DNA from: Candidatus Nanopelagicus limnes
GTDB lineage: Bacteria; Actinomycetota; Actinomycetes; Nanopelagicales; Nanopelagicaceae
Reading direction: 5' to 3'
DNA length: 64,000 bases
Assembly: GCF_002287885.2 (NCBI RefSeq)
Contig: NZ_CP016768.2
Coordinates: 434,001 to 498,000 of the forward strand
Shown here: positions 36,854 through 45,038 of the stretch, piece after piece
How positions within the stretch are numbered: position 1 is the stretch's first letter
Layout of the letters: each line of letters starts with the position of its first letter
Program-made: the position numbers and the translations under genes
The notes under the pieces: model-generated
What the model was told of the DNA's origin: nothing
Databases searched by the model: none
The model's input: only the letters and a program-made list of their open reading frames with translations

Positions 36854-37423
36854 ATGGCACGTTCAATTTATATCTTTAATACCCATGACCTGCCTCATCG
36901 GGCCGGTGAAATGCGTGAGCATCAGTTAGATCTAAAGATTCCAGAGCCAGTTGGTGTTGATCTGCTGTCCGTAAAACCGGGGGAAGTTATTGAAGTTGAC
37001 CTGCGCCTGCAATCAGTTGATGAAGGAGTTCTTGCTAGCGCCCGAGTAATGGCTACAGCCACTGGGGAGTGCACAAGATGTCTAAAGCCAATTACCTGGC
37101 CAATTGATGAAAACTTTACTGAGCTCTACTACTACGAGATTGCCGCTGGTAAGCGGGGAACTAAATCAAAGTCTGGCAAGGATGAGGAGATTGATTTAGA
37201 GGAAGATGATTTAAGTTTTATGGTTGGTGATGATATTGATCTAGAACCGGCAATTCGCGATGCTGTTATTTTAAATTTGGCGGTTAACCCACTTTGCACT
37301 GAGGATTGCCCAGGTCTTGAAGAAAAGCAGGGGCAGAGTTGGGCGTATTTGTCAGCAGAGCAATCGCAAACCCCTGCCGATCAAAGATGGGCTGCCCTGA
37401 AGGATTTCCCGCTTAAAAACTAA
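36854..37423 (+). CDS. DUF177 (YceD) protein
   Basis: 189 residues. Carries the DUF177 signature: Cys73 and Cys76 in GECTRCLKPI and a second cysteine pair near 148-152 (CTEDC) ahead of LAVNPLC-like residues, probably a metal site. YceD is found next to rpmF across bacteria and is linked to 23S rRNA or ribosome maturation. Between the SepIVA-like gene (four-base gap) and rpmF. Confidence 0.9.
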   Translation: MARSIYIFNTHDLPHRAGEMREHQLDLKIPEPVGVDLLSVKPGEVIEVDLRLQSVDEGVLASARVMATATGECTRCLKPITWPIDENFTELYYYEIAAGKRGTKSKSGKDEEIDLEEDDLSFMVGDDIDLEPAIRDAVILNLAVNPLCTEDCPGLEEKQGQSWAYLSAEQSQTPADQRWAALKDFPLKN

Positions 37424-37428
37424 TCGTT

Positions 37429-37457
37429 TTTACAAGATCGAACTTTTCGTAGATAAT
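37429..37457 (+). promoter_or_regulatory. rpmF promoter
   Basis: TTTACA (37429-37434) and GATAAT (37452-37457) with 17-base spacing match the housekeeping -35/-10 consensus at five of six positions each. A small hairpin TGCGC-AAA-GCGCA and the Shine-Dalgarno AAGGAG follow before the rpmF ATG. Confidence 0.6.
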
Positions 37458-37499
37458 TCTCATCTTGCGCAAAGCGCAGTTATATAAGGAGTAATGATC

Positions 37500-37673
37500 A
37501 TGCCAGTACCAAAGCGAAAAATGTCGCGAGCACGCACTCGCTCTCGTCGTAGCATGTGGAAGACAACTCCTGCTCACTTGGCAACATGTGAACAATGCCA
37601 ACAACCAAAGTTGCAACACACTGCCTGTCCAACCTGCGGAACTTATAACCGTCGCCAGGTTCTAGAGGTCTGA
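37500..37673 (+). CDS. rpmF: 50S ribosomal protein L32
   Basis: 57 residues beginning MPVPKRKMSRARTRSRR, the L32 signature, followed by a zinc ribbon with Cys30, Cys33, Cys43 and Cys46. The ATG at 37500 is preceded by AAGGAG at eight bases; an in-frame ATG two codons earlier (37494) would add MI and is less likely. It has its own promoter although it follows DUF177, and rnc begins almost directly after its stop. Confidence 0.96.
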   Translation: MPVPKRKMSRARTRSRRSMWKTTPAHLATCEQCQQPKLQHTACPTCGTYNRRQVLEV

Positions 37674-37674
37674 T

Positions 37675-38361
37675 CTGTACTCTGACCTAACCGAGCAACT
37701 CGGAATATCGGTTAAGGAAGAGTTGCTTGAACTTGCATTAACCCATCGCTCCTTTTCATATGAAGCAGGTGGCATTCCAACTAATGAACGATTAGAGTTT
37801 TTAGGCGATTCAGTTTTAGGTTTAGTAGTTACCGATGAACTTTATAAAAGATTTCCTGATTTAGATGAAAGTAGATTAAGTCCACTTAGATCTGGCGTAG
37901 TGAACATGCGAGCACTTGCTCAAATTGCCCGAGATTTAAAATTGGGAGAGCACCTTCGAATTGGTAAGGGTGAAGAAGCTACAAATGGTCGCGATAAAAA
38001 CTCGATACTTGCTGATTCATTAGAAGCTTTAGTGGGTGCAATTTATCTTCAATATGATTACACAAAGACAGCTGAAATAGTTTTAAAGTGGATGCAACCA
38101 GCATTAAGTTCAGTTTCTACTTTAGGTGCAGCGCTCGATGGCAAAACCGCATTACAGGAAATTGCAGCTACTTTGAATTTGTCAGCACCTGAATATGAAA
38201 TTACCGAATCTGGTCCAGATCACGATAAAAGTTTTATTGCCATAGCAATTGTTGGCGGTGAGAAATTTCCAAGCGGCGATGGTAAGAGTAAACGCGAGGC
38301 TGAACAATCTGCAGCTAAGTTAGCCCATGAAGCATTAAGTAGCAGAGTTAACAAGAAGTAA
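37675..38361 (+). CDS. rnc: Ribonuclease III
   Basis: Cleaves double-stranded RNA in rRNA and mRNA processing. Catalytic signature NERLEFLGDS lies near 37-46 and the C-terminal dsRNA-binding domain near 160-228. The first standard start, TTG at 37723, would begin inside the conserved first helix (ELALTHRS). The frame is open upstream to the base after the rpmF stop and encodes a normal N-terminus (YSDLTEQLGISVKEELL), so I place the start at CTG 37675. If CTG is not used, the gene is 37723-38361. Confidence 0.88.
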   Translation: MYSDLTEQLGISVKEELLELALTHRSFSYEAGGIPTNERLEFLGDSVLGLVVTDELYKRFPDLDESRLSPLRSGVVNMRALAQIARDLKLGEHLRIGKGEEATNGRDKNSILADSLEALVGAIYLQYDYTKTAEIVLKWMQPALSSVSTLGAALDGKTALQEIAATLNLSAPEYEITESGPDHDKSFIAIAIVGGEKFPSGDGKSKREAEQSAAKLAHEALSSRVNKK

Positions 38362-38376
38362 AAATCTGAGCGTGTA

Positions 38377-39213
38377 ATGCCAGAGTTGCCTGAGGTTGAA
38401 ACAGTTCGAAGCGGACTTGAAAAATATGTGGTTGGAAAGAGAATATCTACTGCGCAGACCTTTCACCCACGAACAGTTAAGCCAGGTTCAATTGCGCCAC
38501 TAGCTGCAGCAGTTGGCTCAAAGATTCAAGCAGTTAAGCGTCGCGGAAAATTTTTATGGCTAGAACTAGATCGTGATTTCACTCTAGTGGCACACCTTGG
38601 CATGAGCGGTCAGTTACTTGTTCAACCAGCATCTGCGCCAATTCAGACCCATATGCGGGCGAGATTCTCATTAACTAGCAGGCTGGGTAGAGGAAGGGAT
38701 GAGATTAGATTTATTGACCAGCGAACCTTTGGCTGGCTTTCAATTGAAGAGCAAAATAACGGTATTCCCACGTGTGTTCAACACATAGCTTTTGATCCAT
38801 TTGAAAGTGAGTTTGATATCAAGCAGGTTGTTGCCAAAATTAAATCGAAAAAATGTGCAATTAAGCCAGCGATTCTTAATCAAGAGGTATTAAGTGGTGT
38901 TGGAAATATTTATGCAGATGAGGCGCTATGGCGAGCAAAAATACATCCGGAAATTATTTGTGAAGATTTATCAGAAGATGAGATTAAGAAAGTCATCACA
39001 TCTGCGATCTCGGTAATGAAATCTGCCATAAAAGCTGGTGGCACATCCTTTGATCAGCAGTATAAAAATGTTAATGGTGAAAGCGGATATTTCTCCAGAT
39101 CATTGAAGGTATATGGCCGTGAGGGTGAAAAATGTTCACGATGTGGCAGCGCTATCCACAGAATTGCCTTTGCTAATCGCTCATCCCATTTTTGCCCGCG
39201 TTGCCAAGGGTAA
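38377..39213 (+). CDS. mutM: Formamidopyrimidine-DNA glycosylase
   Basis: Removes oxidised purines such as 8-oxoguanine and nicks the strand. 278 residues. The N-terminal PELPEVETVR carries the catalytic Pro2 and Glu3, the H2TH domain follows, and the C-terminal zinc finger has CSRCGS and CPRC pairs near 247-276. rnc-mutM-smc-ftsY is the standard actinobacterial order. Confidence 0.97.
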   Translation: MPELPEVETVRSGLEKYVVGKRISTAQTFHPRTVKPGSIAPLAAAVGSKIQAVKRRGKFLWLELDRDFTLVAHLGMSGQLLVQPASAPIQTHMRARFSLTSRLGRGRDEIRFIDQRTFGWLSIEEQNNGIPTCVQHIAFDPFESEFDIKQVVAKIKSKKCAIKPAILNQEVLSGVGNIYADEALWRAKIHPEIICEDLSEDEIKKVITSAISVMKSAIKAGGTSFDQQYKNVNGESGYFSRSLKVYGREGEKCSRCGSAIHRIAFANRSSHFCPRCQG

Positions 39214-39268
39214 GTAGCCCAGATTTTCGGCAGTTTTTAGATAGGTTTGCGCCTATGAGGGCGAAGCC

Positions 39269-42200
39269 ATGTATCTAAAGAGTATGAACCTAAAAGGGTT
39301 CAAATCCTTTGCCTCCTCCACCACCTTAAATTTTGAACAGGGCATTACGTGCGTGGTCGGACCAAATGGATCTGGTAAATCAAACGTAGTCGACGCTCTG
39401 TCTTGGGTAATGGGTGAGCAGGGTGCTAAATCATTACGTGGTGGAAAGATGGAAGATGTAATTTTCGCTGGCACCTCTGGCCGTGCGCCACTAGGTCGTG
39501 CTGAAGTATCAGTAACAATTGATAACGCAGATGGCGTTCTTCCAATTGATTTTTCTGAAGTAACAATCACCCGTGTTTTATTTAGAAATGGTTCATCTGA
39601 ATATTTATTAAATGGGGAAACTACAAGATTATTAGACATTCAAGAGTTACTCAGTGATAGTGGTATTGGTCGGGAAATGCATGTAATCGTTGGACAAGGT
39701 CAGTTAGATGCAATCTTGCTGGCAAATCCAGAGGAACGGCGAGCATTTATTGAAGAAGCCGCTGGTGTCTTAAAGCACCGTAAGCGAAAAGAAAAAGCAA
39801 TTCGAAAATTAGACTCAATGCAAACTAACCTTGCTCGAATTCAAGATCTAACTGTTGAGCTACGCCGACAATTAAGACCGCTCGGTAAACAGGCAGAAGT
39901 GGCGAGAAAAGCCTCAGTAATTCAATCAGATGTTAGAGATTCAAAGCTTCGCTTACTAGCTGATGACCTAACTCGGATGAGATCTGAGATGGAGGTTGAA
40001 GTTGCTGATGAGAATGTTTTGCGTGAGCGAAAAGAGCAGGTAGAGCGAGAGCTAAACACTGCAAGAGCACGTGAGGTTGAGTTAGATGCAATTGCTGCAA
40101 GTGAGAATCCACAATTAATTGCAGCTCAAGAAAACTTTTATCGACTAACTGCCCAACGTGAGCAAATTCGTGGCGTTCAGAATTTATCCTCCGAGCGAGC
40201 CAGATTCTTAGCTGAGGAAGCAGAAGAAGCCAAAGCAATTGGCCGGGATCCAAAAGCACTAGAAGATGAAGCATTAGTTTTACGACAAGAAGAGTCAGCA
40301 CTGGCAACGCAGGTAAAAATCTCACAGGATCAGTTACAAGTTGATTCAAATTCATTAAAGGCAATTGAGCAACAACTAGCGTTAGAAGAAAACCGAGTAT
40401 CTGCTTCACTGCGTGCGATTGCAGATCAACGTGAAGGAACTGCAAGACAAGAAGGTCACATAAATGGACTTAGATCAAGAATTGATGCCACCACTGGTGA
40501 GATAACTCGATTAACTGCTGCTAAAGATTCAGCTGATGGCAGATTACGAGGTTACCGAGAAAGTTTTGCATTAATTGAAACACAAATATCATCGCTAACT
40601 GCAACAGAGCCAGGCTTAGATAATCAATTTAATAAATTAAAGGGAGATTTAAAATCTGCTGAAGCAGAATTAAAGGTTTTAACTGACAAACTGCAATCTA
40701 CTGAGAAATTACGAGCAGGTTCACTTGGAAGATTAACCGCATTCACAGAGATCACTGAGTTAGTGGCTGCCTCACAAAATGCCAATTTAATTGAGAAAAT
40801 TTCAGTATTAACATCTAATTGCGAGGCCGAAGTAGCAAAGGTGTCAGCAGATTGTGATCGCATTAAGTTTGAATTGACTGCCTCACAAAACCGTTTTGAT
40901 TCAATTAACCGCGAATATGAGGTAGCACTTTCTAAATTAAATGATTCAGATGCAGCCATGACTGGATTAGCTGAGCAATTAGCTGTGGCAGGCCAAAATG
41001 TTAAGAACACGGGTGAGGAGCTAGATCGTTTAATCGCAGCGTTAGATGCAGCAAATGAGCAGCGCACCTTTGACGAACGAGATTTAGCCGCTGCAATTGC
41101 GCAATTTGAATCACACCAAACTCCATTGGAGCCAGACTTAACTCATCTGGAGGATTTAAGGTCTCAAGTATCTGGTGCTCGTTCAAAAGAGGTTGAAGCA
41201 AGATTAAGTTTGCGCACAATTGAAGAACGTCGAGATGCAATTGCTCAACGTGCGATTGCATTAGAAAATCAAGCAAGCGCTGAACGAGATGCAGCCTCAA
41301 AATCTATTTCTCGCAGGGAAAATCGAGCTCAGGCTGCGGTGACTGCCCAAGAAATTGCAGACACTGCATATGAGGCATTAATTCAAATTGAATCATCAAT
41401 TTCAAAAGCTGGTGCAGAGCGTGCGCGACTTGAGAAATCACGATCTGACCGAGAAGGTGAGATTTTAAATCTAAGAACTGTTGGCAGGGAGTTGGCAATT
41501 GAGTTAGAAAGACTAACTTCTAGCGTTCATAAAGATGAGATCGCTCGCGCCGAGCAAAGATTGAGAATTGAGCAACTTGAAAGCAAAGCGGTGGAGGAGT
41601 TAGGTGTTGATGTTTCAACACTTCTAACTGAGTATGGCCCAAGTAATGATGTGCCGACATTTTATGAAAATGAGCAAGGTGAGTTTGTACCAGGAGACTT
41701 AATCCCATACCGCAGAGATCAGCAAGAAAAACGTTTAGCGCAGGCAGAGCGCTCACTAACTTTGCTGGGCAAGATCAATCCATTAGCACTTGAGGAGTAC
41801 TCATCACTTGAAGAACGACTACGTTATTTAGCCGAACAGTTAGAAGATTTAAAGAAAACTAAAAAGGATTTGTTGGACATAATCAAAGAGGTGGATGATC
41901 GGGTGCAACAGATCTTTACTCAAGCGTATGAAGATACTGCTCGTGAGTTTGAAATTGTCTTTGCTCGACTATTTCCAGGTGGTGATGGAAAGTTAATTCT
42001 TACCAACCCATCAGATATGTTGACATCAGGAGTTGATGTTGAGGCTCGGCCACCTGGCAAACGAGTTAAGCGATTATCACTTCTATCTGGAGGTGAGCGA
42101 TCACTAGTAGCGGTGGCTTTGTTAATTGCAATCTTTAAAGCAAGACCTTCACCATTTTATGTAATGGATGAGGTTGAAGCCGCACTGGACGATACAAACT

Positions 42201-42376
42201 TGGGAAGATTATTGGGCGTCTTTGAAGAGCTACGTGAAAAATCACAGCTGATTATTATTACCCACCAAAAGCGGACAATGGAGATTGCTGACGCGCTCTA
42301 TGGCGTAACAATGCGTGGTGATGGAGTCAGCGAAGTCATCTCGCAGCGAATTCGTGAAGTCGACGCAGTTTCTTAA
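39269..42376 (+). CDS. smc: Chromosome segregation protein Smc lacking a recognisable hinge domain
   Basis: Condensin ATPase subunit. N-terminal head with Walker A GPNGSGKS at 31-38 and the Q-loop QGQLD near 143-147; C-terminal head with signature LSGGERS at 939-945 and Walker B VMDEVEAALDD at 965-975. Coiled-coil arms run from about 170 to 485 and 515 to 820. At 1035 residues it is about 150 shorter than usual. Between the arms there is only SLGRLTAFTEITELVAASQN and a few more residues, with none of the conserved hinge features (no ALG or GG motifs). The frame is uninterrupted, so a sequencing frameshift is unlikely. In place between mutM and ftsY. Confidence 0.95.
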   Translation: MYLKSMNLKGFKSFASSTTLNFEQGITCVVGPNGSGKSNVVDALSWVMGEQGAKSLRGGKMEDVIFAGTSGRAPLGRAEVSVTIDNADGVLPIDFSEVTITRVLFRNGSSEYLLNGETTRLLDIQELLSDSGIGREMHVIVGQGQLDAILLANPEERRAFIEEAAGVLKHRKRKEKAIRKLDSMQTNLARIQDLTVELRRQLRPLGKQAEVARKASVIQSDVRDSKLRLLADDLTRMRSEMEVEVADENVLRERKEQVERELNTARAREVELDAIAASENPQLIAAQENFYRLTAQREQIRGVQNLSSERARFLAEEAEEAKAIGRDPKALEDEALVLRQEESALATQVKISQDQLQVDSNSLKAIEQQLALEENRVSASLRAIADQREGTARQEGHINGLRSRIDATTGEITRLTAAKDSADGRLRGYRESFALIETQISSLTATEPGLDNQFNKLKGDLKSAEAELKVLTDKLQSTEKLRAGSLGRLTAFTEITELVAASQNANLIEKISVLTSNCEAEVAKVSADCDRIKFELTASQNRFDSINREYEVALSKLNDSDAAMTGLAEQLAVAGQNVKNTGEELDRLIAALDAANEQRTFDERDLAAAIAQFESHQTPLEPDLTHLEDLRSQVSGARSKEVEARLSLRTIEERRDAIAQRAIALENQASAERDAASKSISRRENRAQAAVTAQEIADTAYEALIQIESSISKAGAERARLEKSRSDREGEILNLRTVGRELAIELERLTSSVHKDEIARAEQRLRIEQLESKAVEELGVDVSTLLTEYGPSNDVPTFYENEQGEFVPGDLIPYRRDQQEKRLAQAERSLTLLGKINPLALEEYSSLEERLRYLAEQLEDLKKTKKDLLDIIKEVDDRVQQIFTQAYEDTAREFEIVFARLFPGGDGKLILTNPSDMLTSGVDVEARPPGKRVKRLSLLSGGERSLVAVALLIAIFKARPSPFYVMDEVEAALDDTNLGRLLGVFEELREKSQLIIITHQKRTMEIADALYGVTMRGDGVSEVISQRIREVDAVS

Positions 42377-42383
42377 AAAGTAG

Positions 42384-43220
42384 ATGAGTTTATTTAAACG
42401 TTTATTTAATGCAGTTAGATCTGGCTCAGTTTCGAATGAGCAGTGGGATGATATTCGAAGTAATTTAATCTCAGCAGACCTTGGCGTAAAGCTAGTTGAT
42501 CAGGTTATTGCAGAGGCGAAGTCGGCAAAGCCTGAAAATGCACAGCAATCAATTACATATGTGATTAAGCAATGGCTAAGTAGTAAAGATAGGGCAATCG
42601 CTAAGAATTCAGATCGGGTAAGCACCATATTGGTCGTAGGGGTTAACGGAACTGGGAAAACGACCTCAACTGCAAAGTTAGCAAATTTGATTAAGAATGA
42701 GAAAAATACTGTTTTGTTAGCAGCAGCTGACACGTTTCGCGCAGCTGCCGTTGATCAGTTGCAAACTTGGGCAAGTCGAATTGATATTGAGGTTGTAAGC
42801 GGAGCAGCAAATGGTGATCCGGCTGCTGTTGCTTTTTCAGCAATCACTAAAGCCAAATCTGAAAACTACAACTATCTTCTTGTGGATACTGCCGGAAGAT
42901 TGCACACCAAAGAGAATTTGATGCAGGAATTAGGAAAAGTTATCAGAGTTATCGAAAAGCAGTCACCTGTTGATGAAATTTTATTGGTACTTGACGCTAC
43001 TACTGGTCAAAATGGAATTAATCAGGCAAAGGTTTTCATTGAAGCCGCCGGTGTGACGGGATTTATTCTCACTAAATTAGACGGTTCGGCAAAGGGTGGG
43101 GTAGGCCTTGCGATCGAGAAAGAGTTTGGATTGCCGATTAAATTTATAGGCACGGGGGAGCAGATTTCAGACTTAGCCCCCTTTGATCCAGAGCAGTACA
43201 TCGCATCTTTGTTTGATTAG
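42384..43220 (+). CDS. ftsY: Signal recognition particle receptor FtsY
   Basis: GTPase that docks SRP-ribosome complexes at the membrane. 278 residues comprise just the NG domain: N domain about 1-75, P-loop GVNGTGKTT at 86-94, DTAGR near 166-170, TKLDGSAKGG near 233-242. The acidic N-terminal A domain and any transmembrane segment are missing, so membrane contact must rely on the short N-terminal amphipathic stretch (SLFKRLFNAVR). Confidence 0.96.
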   Translation: MSLFKRLFNAVRSGSVSNEQWDDIRSNLISADLGVKLVDQVIAEAKSAKPENAQQSITYVIKQWLSSKDRAIAKNSDRVSTILVVGVNGTGKTTSTAKLANLIKNEKNTVLLAAADTFRAAAVDQLQTWASRIDIEVVSGAANGDPAAVAFSAITKAKSENYNYLLVDTAGRLHTKENLMQELGKVIRVIEKQSPVDEILLVLDATTGQNGINQAKVFIEAAGVTGFILTKLDGSAKGGVGLAIEKEFGLPIKFIGTGEQISDLAPFDPEQYIASLFD

Positions 43221-43251
43221 GTAACATACTTTTAACAATTGCTTTAAAACT

Positions 43252-43267
43252 GTCACCAGTTCGAAAC
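43252..43267 (+). promoter_or_regulatory. GlnR-type operator upstream of amtB-glnK
   Basis: GTCAC (43252-43256), six bases, GAAAC (43263-43267): an exact match to the actinobacterial GlnR half-site gTnAC-n6-GaAAC. A poorer copy, GTAAC-n6-TTAAC, lies at 43221-43236. The site is about 110 bases before amtB, upstream of TTGATT at 43280, a weak -35, as expected for an activator. GlnR itself is not in the window. Confidence 0.55.
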
Positions 43268-43341
43268 TTAAAAAACCACTTGATTTAACCCATTCAGGCC
43301 AGAGTATTGCCATCTCAAAGGCGAGGTTTCCCAACTATATG

Positions 43342-43362
43342 AATACTGCGAAAGCAGGTATT
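43342..43362 (+). promoter_or_regulatory. Leader hairpin with GAAA tetraloop before amtB
   Basis: AATACTGC-GAAA-GCAGGTATT can form an 8-bp stem with one bulged G and a GNRA tetraloop, ending seven bases before the amtB Shine-Dalgarno (GGAG at 43370). Function unknown; a stabilising or regulatory RNA element is possible. Confidence 0.4.
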
Positions 43363-43378
43363 GGTTATTGGAGATCAA

Positions 43379-44683
43379 ATGGCAGAAGTAGTTTTAAACA
43401 CTGGTGATACGGCTTGGGTTTTAGCAAGTACAGCATTGGTGCTTTTAATGACACCAGGATTGGCACTTTTCTACGGCGGCATGGTTCGTGCTAAAAGTGT
43501 TTTGAATATGATGTTAATGTCAATGGTAACAATTGGCATCGTTAGTGTGTTGTGGGTAATTTATGGATTCAAATTAGCCTTTGGCTATGAAGCAAACTCA
43601 CAGTGGTATGGAGAGATATCTCTATCTGGTTTGGGTAGTGCGGTAAACGAATTAACTAATAACGGTGGTGTTTATCCAATTCCATTACTAGCATTTGCTG
43701 CTTTCCAACTTATGTTTGCGATTATTACGCCAGCTTTAATATCAGGCGCTATTGCAGATAGAACTAAGTTCACAGCTTGGGCAGTTTTTGTAACAGTCTG
43801 GGTTACTTTGGTTTATTTCCCAGTTGCACACTGGGTCTTTGCCTTTGGAAATAAGGTTGGCGATAAGGTAACGGGGGCTGGATTCTTAGCAGCCAGAGGT
43901 GTGCAAGATTTTGCAGGTGGAACCGCTGTTCATATAAATGCTGGCGCAGCTGGTCTTGCAATGGCAATCATCCTTGGTAGGCGAGTGGGATGGCGACGAG
44001 AATCGATGCGACCACACTCACTGCCATTGGTGTTAATTGGTGCTGGTTTGCTTTGGTTTGGTTGGTTTGGATTTAATGCTGGATCTGCATTGGGAGCAAA
44101 TGGCACCGCAGCTTTAGCATTGTTAAACACTCAAGTAGCAACAGCGGCCGCAGCATTGGGGTGGCTAGTAGTAGAAAAACTAAGAGATGGTCATCCAACT
44201 TCACTCGGCGTTGCATCTGGTGCAGTCGCCGGCTTAGTTGCAATTACGCCAGCATGCGCATTTGTTGCCCCATGGGCAGCAGTTGTAATCGGTTTGATTG
44301 CTGGAATCTTATGCGCGCTTGCAGTTGGCCTTAAGTATCTATTCAACTTTGATGATTCACTAGATGTTGTTGGCGTTCACTTAGTTGGTGGATTATGGGG
44401 CTGCTTATCACTTGGCTTCTTTGGCAGTAGCGCAATCAATAGCCTTGGCTTAGATGGCATCTTCTATGGTGGTGGCGCCACTTTGCTTGGCAAGCAGGCA
44501 TTTGGAGCTTTCTTTGTTTTAACTTACTCCTTTATCGTCACCTTAATTATCGGCTTTGCTATCGATAAGACGATTGGACTTAGAGTTAAAGCGGAGGCTG
44601 AAATTTCTGGAATTGATTACGATCAACATGCAGAAACTGGATATGAATTAACTAATAGTTCAAGAGGAGGTTTTAGCTCATGA
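43379..44683 (+). CDS. amtB: Ammonium transporter Amt
   Basis: Eleven-helix membrane channel for ammonium. 434 residues from the ATG at 43379, which has GGAG five bases upstream; the TTG six codons earlier is rejected. The twin pore histidines are His185 (TAVHINAGAAG) and His334 (VGVHLVGGLWG), and FYGGMVRAKSVLN lies near 31-43. Coupled by ATGA to glnK, which blocks the channel when nitrogen is plentiful. Preceded by a GlnR-type site and a leader hairpin. ftsY-amtB-glnK-ffh is the actinobacterial order with glnD removed. Confidence 0.96.
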   Translation: MAEVVLNTGDTAWVLASTALVLLMTPGLALFYGGMVRAKSVLNMMLMSMVTIGIVSVLWVIYGFKLAFGYEANSQWYGEISLSGLGSAVNELTNNGGVYPIPLLAFAAFQLMFAIITPALISGAIADRTKFTAWAVFVTVWVTLVYFPVAHWVFAFGNKVGDKVTGAGFLAARGVQDFAGGTAVHINAGAAGLAMAIILGRRVGWRRESMRPHSLPLVLIGAGLLWFGWFGFNAGSALGANGTAALALLNTQVATAAAALGWLVVEKLRDGHPTSLGVASGAVAGLVAITPACAFVAPWAAVVIGLIAGILCALAVGLKYLFNFDDSLDVVGVHLVGGLWGCLSLGFFGSSAINSLGLDGIFYGGGATLLGKQAFGAFFVLTYSFIVTLIIGFAIDKTIGLRVKAEAEISGIDYDQHAETGYELTNSSRGGFSS

Positions 44684-45018
44684 AGTTAATTACCGCAATT
44701 ATTAAGCCACAAAAACTAGATGCAGTTAAAGAGGCGCTAGTTTCACAAGGCATAACTGGTATGACTGTTTCAGAAGCTAAAGGTTTCGGTCGCCAACTTG
44801 GCCTTACTGAGGTTTATCGTGGAACCCAATACAAGGTGGATCTCATACCGAAAATAAGATTGGAAGTATTGGTTAGTACTAAAACTGCAGATAAAGCAAT
44901 AGAAATTATTGTTAATGCTGCTAGGACCGGAAGCATTGGCGATGGCAAAGTATGGGCCACAGCAGTTGAATCAGTAACTCGGGTTCGAACCGGTGAGAGT
45001 GGTGAAGAAGCAATCTAA
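44680..45018 (+). CDS. glnK: Nitrogen regulatory protein PII
   Basis: 112-residue trimeric sensor of 2-oxoglutarate and ATP/ADP. Tyr51 (the residue modified by uridylylation or adenylylation) is present in the T loop (YRGTQYKVDLIPK, 46-58), as is the KIRLEVLV strand. Starts with ATGA overlap onto amtB. The modifying enzyme GlnD is usually encoded next and is not; ffh follows 20 bases later. Confidence 0.96.
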   Translation: MKLITAIIKPQKLDAVKEALVSQGITGMTVSEAKGFGRQLGLTEVYRGTQYKVDLIPKIRLEVLVSTKTADKAIEIIVNAARTGSIGDGKVWATAVESVTRVRTGESGEEAI

Positions 45019-45026
45019 ATAAAATG

Positions 45027-45032
45027 TAAGAT
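45027..45032 (+). promoter_or_regulatory. Putative -10 box, leaderless promoter of ffh
   Basis: TAAGAT ends six bases before the ffh ATG at 45039, in the 20-base gap after glnK. No Shine-Dalgarno. Confidence 0.45.
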
Positions 45033-45038
45033 GCTTCC

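Noticed and set aside
39933-40445. Long minus-strand open frame (170 codons) inside smc
   Set aside because: Leucine/histidine/glutamine-rich product typical of the complement of a coiled-coil gene; no start signal or homology seen. The same holds for 12018-12560 and 41001-41300.
40650-40850. Frameshift or premature stop as the cause of the short Smc
   Set aside because: The frame is continuous through the region and both arms stay in register with coiled-coil composition on each side.
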